Source: Azolla pinnata (taxonomy: Eukaryota; Streptophyta; Polypodiopsida; Salviniales; Salviniaceae). From it: a stretch of DNA of 64,000 nucleotides. Location: the NCBI GenBank assembly GCA_037176905.1, contig JBBBWG010026712.1, positions 1-64,000 on the forward strand. The letters run 5' to 3'. Under the pieces are notes generated by a model. The model made no database searches. It was given only the letters and a program-made list of their open reading frames with translations, and was not told the DNA's origin. The position numbers were made by a program, and so were the translations under genes. Below, piece after piece: positions 9,575 to 22,068 of this stretch. The first letter of the stretch is position 1, and each line of letters begins with the position of its first letter.

Positions 9575-11995
9575 ATGCGTCGCCTTGTGTGCCAGGCGGG
9601 GAAGAAGAGGAAGCCGAGGCCTGCACACTGCAGCCTCCTCCCCATGGCCACCTTAACCACTCTTGCAAGCCTCATCAAAGCCTGCACTTCAGCTTGTTGC
9701 GAACTCGAGAGAGGAAGGGGGCTCCATGCCGATGCAGAAAAGAAGGGACTCGCATCCTCGTTGTTCGTCGGTACCAGCCTGATCCGAATGTATGGAAAAT
9801 GCCATAGCCTTTCTGATGCCGATGCCACATTCATGGATTTGCATGGCAAGGATGTTTTCTCTTGGAATGCTATTCTGTCTGCATATCTTGAGAACGATCG
9901 TCCGATGGATGCTTTGCTCGGCTTTCGGCAGTTCCTAGAAGAGGAAGAAGTTCTCTGCCCTGATGTGGTCACATTCACCATCGTCTTGCGGGCATGTGGA
10001 ACCCTCGGAGAGCATATTGATGCTGTGGTGGAAGGAGAGATCAACTGTGTGGTATTCAGAGAGATCGGCCGTGCATTGCATTCTCAGGTCCAGAAGAAGC
10101 AAATGGTGCCTGATGCTTTCGTCAATGATGCGGTGGTGAGCATGTATGCGAAATGCGGATGCAATAGAGAAGCGATCCATGTGCTATCAGCATCTCAGGA
10201 GCATTCAGTTACCTCTTGGAATTCGATCATGGCTGCGTATCTTCATCGTGATGAAGGAGCAAGTGCTCTGCTGCTATACAGCGAAATGCGACAGCGAGGT
10301 TTAAGCCCAGATGTGCATACATTCCTTGCAGCCATTAGAGCATGCACAATCTTGGCAGAAGGTTTAGGGTCTTCGATGCCTCGCGAAATCGGGCAAGCAT
10401 TACATGTAGATGCAGGCCTCGAAGGCCATGCCTCAAACGTCTATGTTGCCAATGCACTCCTCAGTATGTATGGGAAATGTGGAGATACCGTTGCTGCAGA
10501 GGATATCTTTTCCTTCTTGCCTTGTCGCGATGTTGTTTCATGGAATACGATGCTTTCGACGTATGTACAGCATCTCCAAGCGCAGAATGCACTGCGAATG
10601 TTCCAGCAGATGTTAAATGAGGAGGTGCATCCAGACATGCTCACATTTGTCATAGCCCTTCAAGCATGTGGTTCTCTGGCGGAGGATGAAGATGTGACCA
10701 TTCATTCTGTCAAAGCAGCTCATGAAATTGGTCAGGCTATACATGCCCATGTCCGTAAAGAAGAGCGTTTCTGTTCGGACATCTTTCATAACACCCTCAT
10801 TAGTATGTATGGGAAGTGCGGCGACATCTCCGAAGCCGAGAATGTCTTCCAAGATCTCCACAATCCAGGTCTGGTCTCCTATAATGCCATGCTTTCAGCC
10901 TATGTTGAGCGTGGAAAACCAGGGAAGGGTTTACAGCTATTCGGCGAATTGAAAAGAAAATCCGAGGATCCCAATCAGCTCACATTTGTGATTTGTCTTC
11001 AGGCATGCGGTTCTCTTGCCGATGATGAGGATGGTCGATTCTCGAAGCTAGCAATGTCTGAGATTGGACAAGCGTTCAATCTAGAAATATGGAAGAAGGG
11101 CCTTCTCTCGGATGTCGTCATGGATAGCGCCCTTGTAAGCATGTATGGTAAAATCGGCGGGATTCCTGAAGCCGAGGCTGTCTTCCACAGCAAGCTGATA
11201 CAACGCAATTCGGTGACGTGGAACGTGATGATCTCGGCCTACATCGAGCACGGCTATGCAGAGAAAGCTTTAGAGCTGTATGCCGAAATGGAAGTGGGCT
11301 TAGTAGATGAAATAACTCTGGTTTGTGCCTTGCAATCTTGCAGCGAGATGAGCAACCTCCGCTTGTGCGAGGAGCTTCACTTCAGCATCGTTTCGACGGG
11401 GTTGGATACCACAAGCAACACTCTGATGAACACACTAGTGAATGCATATGGTTGCTGTGCAAGCCAGCGGAACGCGTTGGCTGTGTTTTCTGGCATGTCG
11501 AGGCCTGATTTGGTATCGTGGAACGCATGCATAGCCAGCTATGCACATCACGGAAATTCTCTCGGATGCTTTCGAGTCTTTCAAAGGATGCAATTCGCCG
11601 CTGCGAAGGCTGATTGTGTTACAATGCTCTTTCTCCTCTATGCTTGTAGCCATGACGGCAAGGTTGACGAAGGCCTCGAGTATTTTGGGCTGATGATAAT
11701 GGCGGGGTTTGGCCCCTCTCCAGGTTTGCAGCATTACACTGCAATGCTAGACCTTCTTGGGCGCAACGGAGACTTTCGGAAGATTGAACATGCTCTTCTT
11801 CGAGCAGAGATGCCGATGGAAGCCAATGTGTCTGTCTGGTTGTGTGTGCTCGGCGCATGCCGCACGCATAGGAACATGGAGCTAGGGAATCGTGCGTTTG
11901 CGAATGCAGTAAACTTGAAGCCTGACAATGCTTCGGCGTATCTTCTGCTATCAAATTTATATGTTGATTGCTGCTATGACGAAGTCAACCGATGA
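9575..11995 (+). CDS. PLS-class pentatricopeptide repeat protein, intronless
   Basis: Single exon of 806 aa from the first ATG at 9575; an ATG at 9644 (MATLTTLASL) is an alternative. About fifteen to twenty PPR motifs are visible through VSWNTMLSTY, SMYGKCGD and TFVIALQACGSL signatures, alternating P/L/S style. PPR proteins of this class bind single-stranded organelle RNA, often for C-to-U editing or stability, in mitochondria or plastids. Inside several L motifs the usual ACGSLA...GRQIHA linker is lengthened by about 10-20 residues before EIGQAIH, at four places. The C-terminus enters an E motif (LGACRTHRNMELGNRAF, then LLLSNLYV) but stops after DEVNR, so E is incomplete and there is no DYW domain. 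The in-frame codons after the stop (WMVRSDD, then another stop 16 codons later) look E-like. Confidence 0.9.
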   Translation: MRRLVCQAGKKRKPRPAHCSLLPMATLTTLASLIKACTSACCELERGRGLHADAEKKGLASSLFVGTSLIRMYGKCHSLSDADATFMDLHGKDVFSWNAILSAYLENDRPMDALLGFRQFLEEEEVLCPDVVTFTIVLRACGTLGEHIDAVVEGEINCVVFREIGRALHSQVQKKQMVPDAFVNDAVVSMYAKCGCNREAIHVLSASQEHSVTSWNSIMAAYLHRDEGASALLLYSEMRQRGLSPDVHTFLAAIRACTILAEGLGSSMPREIGQALHVDAGLEGHASNVYVANALLSMYGKCGDTVAAEDIFSFLPCRDVVSWNTMLSTYVQHLQAQNALRMFQQMLNEEVHPDMLTFVIALQACGSLAEDEDVTIHSVKAAHEIGQAIHAHVRKEERFCSDIFHNTLISMYGKCGDISEAENVFQDLHNPGLVSYNAMLSAYVERGKPGKGLQLFGELKRKSEDPNQLTFVICLQACGSLADDEDGRFSKLAMSEIGQAFNLEIWKKGLLSDVVMDSALVSMYGKIGGIPEAEAVFHSKLIQRNSVTWNVMISAYIEHGYAEKALELYAEMEVGLVDEITLVCALQSCSEMSNLRLCEELHFSIVSTGLDTTSNTLMNTLVNAYGCCASQRNALAVFSGMSRPDLVSWNACIASYAHHGNSLGCFRVFQRMQFAAAKADCVTMLFLLYACSHDGKVDEGLEYFGLMIMAGFGPSPGLQHYTAMLDLLGRNGDFRKIEHALLRAEMPMEANVSVWLCVLGACRTHRNMELGNRAFANAVNLKPDNASAYLLLSNLYVDCCYDEVNR

Positions 11996-12948
11996 TGGAT
12001 GGTGAGGTCGGACGATTCTCCGGTGATGGAAGATTCGCACCATGCTTAACTGCGACGGAACAGTAGAGATTTATTCACATTCAAATCAGATTTGTGTCAT
12101 CCTTTTTGTTTACATTCAGTCTGGTAATTGAACAGAGGAATCATGGCCATGCTTGAGGAATAGTTAGTTAGACAGCGGAGATCGAATCTTGAGCTGTTGG
12201 AAACAGTTATCCCCTCCTATGAAGCTTAGTAAGAAAACGATAAAAACTTCCTCAGATATTAGCTGCTCGTATAAATTCGGAGAGGAGATTCAAGATGCAT
12301 GCTTGATTTCATGCCCACACATCGAGATATCATCAGTTACCTTTCGACGCTTCATCAATCGTGATGGACTCATCCTGAATGTGAACTTCACAGTACCATG
12401 AATTTGGATTCCAAACCATTTGTTATCATTAACGCAAGACAATGCACTGTTACATGTTAGCTGGGCATCTTAATGATACTGTTTCCCGAGAATCATGTAC
12501 ACAAAACAAGCTGTTGATGACCCATTGGTCCTCCAATAAAAAAAAATTGATTCAGTATAAAATACAGGTCGGAACTTGACGGGGAGGATATATTAAATCC
12601 GTATGCCCATAATTCATTTTTCTAGTAGTTCACAACAGAGTCGATTAAAGGACGTGGGGATATCAAATTCTTTATTTATGAATGAAAAAGTTGCAGATAA
12701 TATCTCGACCATATATAGAAAGAAGCCCGAAGGTGAATCTAACTAAAAAAGCATTTCATGATGCTTTAACTGTGTTTCCTTTTTCACAGGATGATGAGAG
12801 AAATTTGTTGCTTTCTCCTTTCATGGCTGATCTTACTATTTTCAGATTTCTTATCATTTAAACAAGGCTCTACACTTGTCTCCAACGACAATTATTCATC
12901 ACAGTGTTCAGTTTGTTGATCTGTTTTTAAATCTGAAATCAGCACTCC
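11996..12948. other. Spacer between convergent genes
   Basis: Holds the 3' untranslated regions of the PPR gene (+) and the invertase (-). Nothing else seen. Confidence 0.6.
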
Positions 12949-15900
12949 TTAAACAAGAAAAGGTTTGGGAACACCTTTACGGCTTCTCTTTCTCTTTGGC
13001 GTGGCCTCAAGTTGAGAACGCGCTTCCAAGAGGCTGAAATCTTCATCGCATGTTAAGATATCAGCGCGCTCAGGATTGCGGAGAAGCAATTTTGCCACAA
13101 GGTACCCTGCTATGGACCATGTTTGATACAATCTAGCTTGTTTTCCGATGAATTTACCTGTCTTAAGGTCGTAGTACTCTGGCCACCTGTCTTTGGATAT
13201 CCTTTTTTCTGCCACTTCGATAGCCCTCTGTGCTATCTCTGGCCTCTCCATCTTTATGCATGCAGTTGTTAACTGTAATATCAACAAAATGTGAAACTAT
13301 ATATTCATAGACAGAATTGTTCTTTGATCATTGACGAGCTTGATGAAAATACAGATATCATGTTACAATAGGATTATGAGTGCTGAACACTAAAGTGATG
13401 ATCCACGTGAACAATGCTGTGAGAATTACGTGAATTGATATTGATGAATACGATAAAGATGATCTTGAATTGCGTACAGAGGTGATGTGAGGATGATGAT
13501 GATATGAGGTTATACATATAAAATTTGTGATAATGATTTAAGACAATTTAAAAAGAACAGAGACCTGCCACAGGAGAGTCGGCCATGAACCTGCGTTGTG
13601 GTAAGACCATGCTCTGATAAAATGATCCAAAAGAAATGTACATCAATCAGATGTTCCTGCTATTGCAATTAACACCATGGTAGGATATATATATATAGGA
13701 AAGAAATGCGTAACACTTTGGTCCCATATCTTCACGTTCTCAAATCTTGAAGTAATTGGATCCCAAACTATCCCAAATATGAGAACCATACGACTGAAAG
13801 AAACCATATCTGGTAAAGGTAATTTGACAGTCTGGCATGCGATTGGAAATTTGCATGGATACTGTATACGAGATTCCTGTAAACTTCTCTCACATATTTC
13901 CCATTTTGGAAAGGTTTTCACATACCAGACTGTTCAGGCCATCTCAAAGGATGAGCTATACAAATTACAAAAGTCAAAAATTAGGCCAGACCAGTAGATA
14001 GATCCCTTCTTTCTAATCACTAGAAATCAAAACCAGTAGTATAATGCTTTTTTTGTAATAAAAGCTGTATAATGATCTCCCTAGAGTCCACATGGGGAAA
14101 TTTAGTTTTAATTCTCAAAGACCAACAGCAATTGAGTTGTGTTTCTCATAGACGGTAGAATGCATCCATTATCGAGCAAATAATGCTAGTCCTGGATAAT
14201 ACAGAGATTTATTGTTTATCGTCTACTATATGCTTGTTGGTATGAATCATTACAAAGTTAATATGAAGCAAAGAAATAATCAAAGTAGGCTTCTGCTTTT
14301 GGATGGCATTAGCAACAGACTTAGCATGCGGAATAGTAATAATTCTATTCACCATCTTGGAGCAATATTTCTCCTGTCTAGGTACTACCTTCTGCACTGA
14401 GTGACAGTGGAGCAAACAGACATCTAGTTACTATTTGCAGGAAAAGGTTACCGCTTTATGCAACACGAATTAGGAGCAGAAAACCAGTAAAGTACTTAGT
14501 ATGTTACTCTAATTATCAAGACACATATTATATTTATGCCGATGAGAATTTCTTATCTTATCAGCCGGTTTTTATGCATCTTCACTCTAATTATTTCCAT
14601 AGATATAGAGCCACACACACACATAAAAGAAAAGAAAAGAAATAATTATGCATAAATAATGAAAAGTGGCCTCTTCCTGGTTTATATAATATGTGTGTAG
14701 TGTTCTGTGTGCGCAGGCATGCATATAGAGAAGGGGAAAAAATGACGAAAGAATAGTAAATAGCAGGATGTGGCCACAGACAGAAACTTAATGCTTATTC
14801 GAATAGGTATATATATTATAATGCTGCATAAAGTTCCTTATCAAGAGCAATAAGAAATTGTAGAAAAGGGAACAGAAATTACGTGTTTTTGGGGTCACTT
14901 CCAGTAATTATTCGCCATTCTTCACCTTCTAGTGCAGGATAGCATATCTTGAGAGGCATATCTGCAATCAGATCTGTCCATTTGGCCTCAAGAAGATCCA
15001 GAATGGCATGTGACTGTTCTGGTGTGGAAAGCGATCCAACTATTGACCATAAATTGCCAAGTGAAAAGAATCGGAAGTCCATGTGTGCAGGTTGTAGATT
15101 GCCAATAAGGTAACCGCCACGATCAGGCATCCATTTAACCAACCATGGAGGTATTTGATCCGGATATATGTTGAATTTATTGACTGCATCATAGGAATAC
15201 TCTTCTGTCTTGTACCTGTATATTTCATTTAGTTTCTTTGTATCCACCCAGTAGTATTCCCGTATATGGAATGACAGTGCAATCAGCCTATTTATCATGG
15301 CCCTGATGAGATCCAGAGATCCATCTTCAGGTGTAAGCATTTCTCGTGCACAGCGTAGAGCCGAGTAAAACAAAGCCTAACATCCCATAGAGTAAACTAT
15401 CAAATATAACAAAATTGGCGTAAACTTTGAAAAAGTTTGAAGAAAAGATTGAGAAGCAGATAATTGTGTACTTGAATCTCTAGTGGATGTCCATGGATGC
15501 CCATCCTACGGTCAATCATACAAGAGCCATCAGTTACCAGCAGAGTAGGGAACATATCAAAACCATCTGCGAGACATAGTTTCAAGATCATCTTCATCCC
15601 TGTCTGAACATCTACTCTCTCCTGCAAAGACAGATCTCCTGTGCACTTCCCATATGCTCTCAAGAGAATAATCCACCAGAGGCCTAAACAAGATCAAACA
15701 CTTCAGTGCATATAGTAGATTAAGAAGTCCACATATGGGAATGAAAAGGTGCAACAGCCTCTGATCAATGTACCTGAGTCTACTGGTGCAACACGTCCTA
15801 TCGCTGCCTCACCGAAATCAGGATCCAAAGTCTCCTCCATGACATTTTCATCACCGTCACGAGGAATAAGCCCTACTTTGAAGCTTGCAGGCATGAGACC

Positions 15901-17997
15901 TTGTCCAGGACTGTAGCAATCAACGGTCTTTTCCCAGCTCTACAAGAAAAAAATAGATGTCGGTTTATTCATTGCAAACTTCTTGTTGCAAGGTTAAGTT
16001 GTGGATGTTCCGTTTTCAAGTCAAAGACTTCTCCTACGTGAACAATAACAGGAAAACCTATTTATTAGATTTTACAGATGCATGGCATGGTTAAAATCTA
16101 TGCCAAAATAAACTCATAGGGTAGTTTTGAAACCATTATCATCAATATCATAGATGTGGATAGCAGGTTCCACTGTTTTCATTTTAATTACTTTTTTATA
16201 CATAATAATTTAGTTGCATAGTTAATTTATTTTGTGACCATTTGATATTCACCATCTGTGACAATAGGTGAATCTATTGTTTAGATAAAAAGATAATCGT
16301 GACAGGAACCATCATTTGTAAAGGCAACTAATTGACTATGAGAGTGAAGCCAAAACAGGAATGACCAATTCATTCATATATTCTGTATGTAAATTATTAG
16401 GACATGGGAAAGAAACATCAGAGAGAACAAAGAATATATATATATATATATATATATATATTCGAATTGGGTAACATTATGTACCTGCTTCAAACATATT
16501 ATAGCAATTATAGATAACGTAATCCACTAATGACTGCATATACAAGATTTCTATGATTTTCAGGATCACGCCAACAGAAATTCTTAAGATAATGACATAA
16601 ATCACTTCACGGTCCTGAATCACGAGAGGATGTAACTACATAGATGGATCTCACTACACCTGGTATGTTGGGATCATAATTGGTCTTAATCTAATGACCT
16701 CATTATCAATGGTATTTTGGGATCATAAATCTGTTCTAAGCTAATTATTGGACATGCACAAACAGATGGTTTTAGAAAGATTGTCATCAAACAAATGAAA
16801 CTGAACTCAAGGTTACCTGCTATCTTATCTATGTCTCAACTGAATACAGATAGTTGGATTGGGATTGATGACGAATATAATGTAATGAGTAAAGAACCTA
16901 AAACAAAACCATTTTCAGAACTTTGGATTGTCTGAAATTTGAAAATACACTGCATTCATTGTCTGATGTTAGAATATGGATACATGATGCTGGTGTACAT
17001 GCATATATAGCACGATCATATAATGCAAGTGGCTCGCAGAATATGACAGATTATTCGTATTTCATTTTGTAGACACTACGTAGCTTTTCTTTCTTTAGTG
17101 TTTTAAATTATAGATTCATGTTATAATCACGTATTCAATGAGACAGCACACCTGGAGTTGAAGAGTATAGAGAATGAAGTGTCTGACGATATCATATTCC
17201 CCTTTCAGCAAGAAGGCGATAGCCGAAGGTATGAAGTCACGAATGAACACTTGATCATAATTTAAAGGAGAGTGATCAGAAGGATCATTAGCAGCTATAG
17301 TTCCAACAGGATTTCCACAGTAATATACTGTAGCACTCTTGAGAAGCTCCCAGGCTTCTCTTTCATAGGCATTTTCTTCACTTGATCGATTTTGGCATTT
17401 GGTGTTGTGCTCATTGATAGGTTCCTTTGTTTTTGCAGATGTCTTTTCTTCTTTTATTTGATCATAAAGAAATGCATTAGTTTCTGGTGCTTTTCCTGTC
17501 TCCTCCTCCTCGCTGTTGCCTTGGGAATCCTTACTCTTCGTCTCATCCCTATCTTCAACGATAGCTTTCTCACTCTGGCAATTTGCTGTGACACGTTTTC
17601 TTGGATTACCAAGAATGCCATCAGAGTGGAATCTGAGCACACGCAATGGGAAGGACCAACATTCAGACCTCACGGAATGTACACGAATAGTGTTCTTGAC
17701 ATTCATGGGACACAATCTACACATAACATCCAATGTTGTGTAAGAACTTTGATGAGACTTTGAGCAGGCGTCCACTTTGGAGCAGGTACAAGACGTGAGA
17801 GATGTAAAATTATTCCTTGTCAACCATAATTTCTTGGAGTCGCAGAGGAATTTTGTCTGTCTCCAGAAAGAACGATATTGCTGTCTGATCCCCATGTGAC
17901 GCCGCCAAGGAAAACTGTTGTCTCTGGTGGCTGGGGCAATAATAACTAACTGTACTTTAGGGCTTTGAGACGTGTTGCTTAAGGGAGGTACTGACAT
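12949..17997 (-). CDS. Alkaline/neutral invertase, alpha (organelle-type) clade
   Basis: Hydrolyses sucrose to glucose and fructose at neutral pH (GH100). Exons (minus): 17997-17152, 15939-15774, 15683-15472, 15376-14883, 13613-13565 and 13272-12949. All phases agree, giving 696 aa. The conserved domain starts at about residue 207 ([20 protein letters not shown]). The [10 protein letters not shown] motif holds the expected catalytic Asp (D254). Later blocks ([62 protein letters not shown]) are family signatures. The ~205-residue, poorly conserved N-terminal extension with Ser/Arg/Lys marks the alpha clade, whose members go to mitochondria or plastids; which one cannot be decided here. Exon 5 is only 49 bp. 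Intron 1 (15940-17151) contains an (AT)n tract. Confidence 0.95.
16434..16461. repeat. (AT)n in invertase intron 1
   Basis: About 14 uninterrupted AT dinucleotides. Confidence 0.9.
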
Positions 17998-18964
17998 CTT
18001 TAGCTGTGAAACAACTGCAACTTGGAAGGAAGAAACTTTCTGCTATCACTGGAGAGTATCAACTATATAGTACAAGGAAGGATTGCCGGAGATAGATACT
18101 CATGATGGTGATGACAATGGTAATCAGTTTAACAATGGATCATCTCTACATATGTAAACAATTTGACCCAACGGTATATCAAAGTGTATTCTTTACTTTC
18201 AATCCCAGGGCTAAAGAACGCTCTTGCACCACAATTCCCTTGAGAGTTCTACAGAAGTAAGACCTCACCAGATATGGCAATGGTTGTTTCGTTGTAACTT
18301 CCAAATCAGTATGTAGCTGAGTCCATACGCGTTTCCACAGCCTGTCAAAGGTGAAAATCCGAAAACAAGTCCATTTTCATTAATAGCATCAACATGGTAT
18401 ACCTTACACAACTTGCCATTGCTACGCAAAGATAGATCCTTCTTCGATTCTTTTCAAAATAGTACCGTTCGTTTAACAGATCTACGGAAAGAAAAAGTTT
18501 TCTTGAGGAAGCTCAAAGTAAGGAGTCGAATGCATTCTATCGAGCAGATGTCGTGGCTGCGAGGGTTTTATACCCTCAATGCAACTTATAGAAATACTCC
18601 CGGGAGGTGGAAACACCACAGATGCGTTGAGAAAGGCGTGGAGGCATGCGGTGGCTTACCGTTTGGCGAGTTGCAGAGATCGAAGCACAGTCGCCGAAGA
18701 GGAATATAGCCAGGAGGGAAGGTCGGGAAGGAAAGGCGCAGAGAAAATGGATATGTGCGTGAAGGAAGAAGAAGAAGCAAAAGGAAGGAAAAACAAAACA
18801 AAACAAAAAAAACACTTGGCTCAAAACTGAAAGAATCATGGCCCACGACCAACCACATCATCCTGAAGTGTGAAGTGTTATGAAACTCTTAAAAGGATCA
18901 TATCCAGAAATTGTAACGTGTTGTAAACAAAAATCTCTAGATTCCCCGAATGGAATCGGCCCGA

Positions 18965-18971
<7 letters not shown>

Positions 18972-19004
<33 letters not shown>
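18972..19004. repeat. (AT)n microsatellite
   Basis: About 16 AT dinucleotides, nearly uninterrupted. Confidence 0.9.
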
Positions 19005-19007
<3 letters not shown>

Positions 19008-19522
19008 TGGCTAGAATCGAATGTTGGATCTGTATGCCTTTGCATTTTTGCTGATTCGAAAGCTCATTCTTAGATGGTTCTTTCTGTATGATGTTATTCT
19101 AGGCTGACCTGATCCGTTGATTTTTCATCCGAGCTGAGCTAGGGAAAAAAAAATTGTATGGTGCTCCTCGTTGATCGTGTCAGCCAAGATCGGAGAGTGG
19201 ATGTAATCATATAAGCTGGCTATGGTTTGCTAAAGGTGATGGGGAATTCAAGTGAAGGATCGAAGATCAAAACAAGCACGGAAGCCACGAGTTAAAGATT
19301 TATGGTTATGGTGCTTAGCTTGCAACATGGACATGGCTGGCTACTAGGCATGGACAAACCCAGTTCTCCACAGTTTTCTTCTTTCTACCAAGCAAATCCT
19401 ACCCGCTACATGGCATCAAACCTACCTCAATGCCATGTTGCATTTTTCATGGCTTTATTTGCCTGGACCTTTCCTTATTTATCAGAATACCCTCAAACCT
19501 AAAACATCTTGTTGGGTCCGGC

Positions 19523-19745
19523 CTCAGCCAAGATAGGGTTAGGGTTAGCATGGGGTTAGATCTTGGGCTAAGATAATTAGGGTTAGGATAAGGATACGAT
19601 TAATGTTAGGGCTGGAAAAAAGCTTGGCCTAAGATTACGATTTGGGTTAGGGCTTAGGCTAGGATTAGGATTAGGGGTAGAGCGACGCTAGATTTAAGGT
19701 TAGGAATAGGGTTAGGATTTGGATTTGGATAGGGTTCAAGGTTAT
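19523..19745. repeat. Degenerate TTAGGG-rich tract
   Basis: About 220 bp in which TTAGGG, TTAGGAT, GGGTTAGGG and GGCTTAGG units recur about fifteen times with substitutions. The unit is nearer the six-base TTAGGG form than the usual plant TTTAGGG. All units run in the same orientation (G-rich on +). Confidence 0.75.
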
Positions 19746-20257
19746 GGATTTGGATCTAAAGGAGAGTGCAATTTGGTCATTTCTCATGACAGAAAGCTCA
19801 ACAATGGCCACATTATCATCATTCTTCCCATTAAACTGGGGGTTTTCGCGCACTAGTCTTATCTTCATTATTCAATACTTCGTTACACAGATTCTCAGAT
19901 CCCCAAGACAAAAGAGAGCACAAACAAAATCAAGCAGACTTCTCTAAATAGCAACAAAACTTCAAATCTTCTTATATCCTTAAATTTGGTACCCACAAAT
20001 TATATGTACCGAATTCCATAATATGGAGCGAACCCATAGATTCAGGGAATGTCAAGAATCCTTGCAAATTAGTGTTAAGACAATCAATCTGACCCACATA
20101 GACATACATGTGTATATACATACATCACAAACATATATATACACTCGTCAATTGCTATTTAGAAGTCGTCCTTTGCTTCAGCAATATACAGGTAGTAGCA
20201 CGTCCTTGTTACCCTGACACAATCGTTCTTCTTGGTTAGTAGATCGGAATGTGATGT

Positions 20258-22068
20258 TCAGCAATCCTTCGTATCATCTTTCTGGTTGAAGAAGCTTGGT
20301 GGCAAGGAAAACTCTTCCTCATGACCCTGAATTTCCTCATCTTCATCCGGTTTCTAGAATGCAAATGCAATACACATTATTGTAATTGCCTGAATCTCTA
20401 CCACTGATAGATGATAACAGACACAAGGCAAGAGAGCTTACAAGCATTTCAATGTTGTAGAATCTATCCAAGTGCTGTAAAATTTCATCTGATGTGAAGC
20501 GTTGATGTAACCTGTGAAAGACCCAAAATGAAGACAAGCCTCCATGTTAAGAGTGTTACAAGTGCAGCAACAGAAACCTTGGGCCTCTAGATATTTACCG
20601 CTTTTCCAGATATTCCATAAGGCCATACAAGACAAAGTGCCTATGCATCCCTGCAGATTCAAAACCAGTCAAAAAAAAATTTTAACTGTATAGAATCTAC
20701 ATACATCTTACATAAGCATTGGAAACCTTGTTGAGAAGCCTCACATGTATTTACTTTAGAACGTATTTTAACAATGTCAAGCAGGCTTCAAAACCTTGGG
20801 TTTGAAAGCATTGTTCTATTCTTAGAACAAAATGTTCTTCTCTGAGGACAGTTTGGCAACACATTATTGGGAACCAAGTGGACCTAAAACATCAAGAACT
20901 GCTTCAGCGTGGGTGATGAGTAGTCAGCTAGCATCCCTTACATCACTTGGCTTTGCATGGCCAATTTTATGCTAATCATTCTGGGAGGCTACATGTCCCA
21001 ACTGTCATCATAAACATCTACCGACATGGTCTCCATTTCATTGTCACAATAACAAAACTACCCTTTCAAGATTTGGACATCGAAATTTCTGTTCTGCATT
21101 ACGATTTATAGCAAAAAACCAACATCTAATGGCATGGAAAACTGCACGCACACACACATCCATATGTGGGTCTATGTTTTTCACTCGCTGATCATTTTCC
21201 TACATGCAATTCAAGTCCAGAAATAAAATTCCTGCCATAACAAGACCAAGACGATCGTACTCAAACAATGAGAAAATTAAGGAGTAAAAAAACACCAACC
21301 TTGCAATTTAGCAGGGTGATACATCTCTAGAGCCTCCAAAAGTCTGAGCTCAAGCTCCACTTGTTGCAAACCCTGCGTGAACCAGATATGAAATTTTGGA
21401 CACCATGGAGTTTGAAGCTATGACAATAGTGCTACATACCTGTATAGATACATACACTCGTAATGCATTGGTCAAGGAGGCATCACTTGCAACCACACAA
21501 GCGAATGTACATATATATATATACACACATGCCCAAATGAAATTTTGTGCACAAACAAGCATGCCACTTACACGTACACACATACATAAATCCACAGGCA
21601 AACCGCCATTCAGGATGCAGAACTCATACACAAACACGCATACATGCCTTGCAAGAAAAGGTTCATATACATATGCAGAATATATACCGTAGAGCACATA
21701 TTCCCAATACCAAGCTTAGCGAGGGATTATCCATACGCTATCATACATACATATGTGTGTGCATTTATGTATGCCCAAAACACATACATACTACAGAGAG
21801 CATAAACACAAGCCCTTGGAGAAGAAGGATCGGCACACAATACGGACATCCAAAACGGACAAAAATTCACACGCGTACGCACACAATAGAGAGATAAACA
21901 CATAGATAGATACGCTCTGGGGAAAGAGCACCTTCGTACCTTGGGCAACGAGGATTCGGAGGAGAGCGGGGCAGGGCCGTGCGTTGTGTGAGTAGAGAGG
22001 GAAGGCGTGCCTTCTTGCTGATCCGAGGCCGTGGCTTGAGCACTGTCTGCCATAGCCATCATCGTCAT
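20258..22068 (-). CDS. EAF7: NuA4 histone acetyltransferase subunit EAF7/MRGBP-like
   Basis: Small chromatin protein that in yeast and animals bridges MRG/Eaf3-type subunits within the NuA4 acetyltransferase. Exons (minus): 22068-21940, 21372-21300, 20650-20599, 20511-20442 and 20353-20258, phases 0/1/2/0, giving 139 aa. The start is the first ATG in frame (MTMMAMADS). After a disordered Ser/Thr/Pro N-terminus of about 43 residues comes the CT20/EAF7 core: VELELRLLEALEMYHP, GMHRHFVLYGLMEYL, then FTSDEILQHLDRFYN. It ends with an acidic stretch and the EEFSLPPSFF motif that parallels the FVLP end of human MRGBP. Length is typical of plant EAF7. Divergent from the epimerase gene, starts about 1.1 kb apart. 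Confidence 0.88.

Larger units (their letters stand above)
17998..20257. other. Spacer with (AT)n and telomere-like tract
   Basis: Upstream region of the invertase on the right-hand side, then intergenic DNA. No conserved exon seen. It contains an (AT)n run at 18972-19004 and a degenerate TTAGGG tract at 19523-19745, listed separately. Confidence 0.6.
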
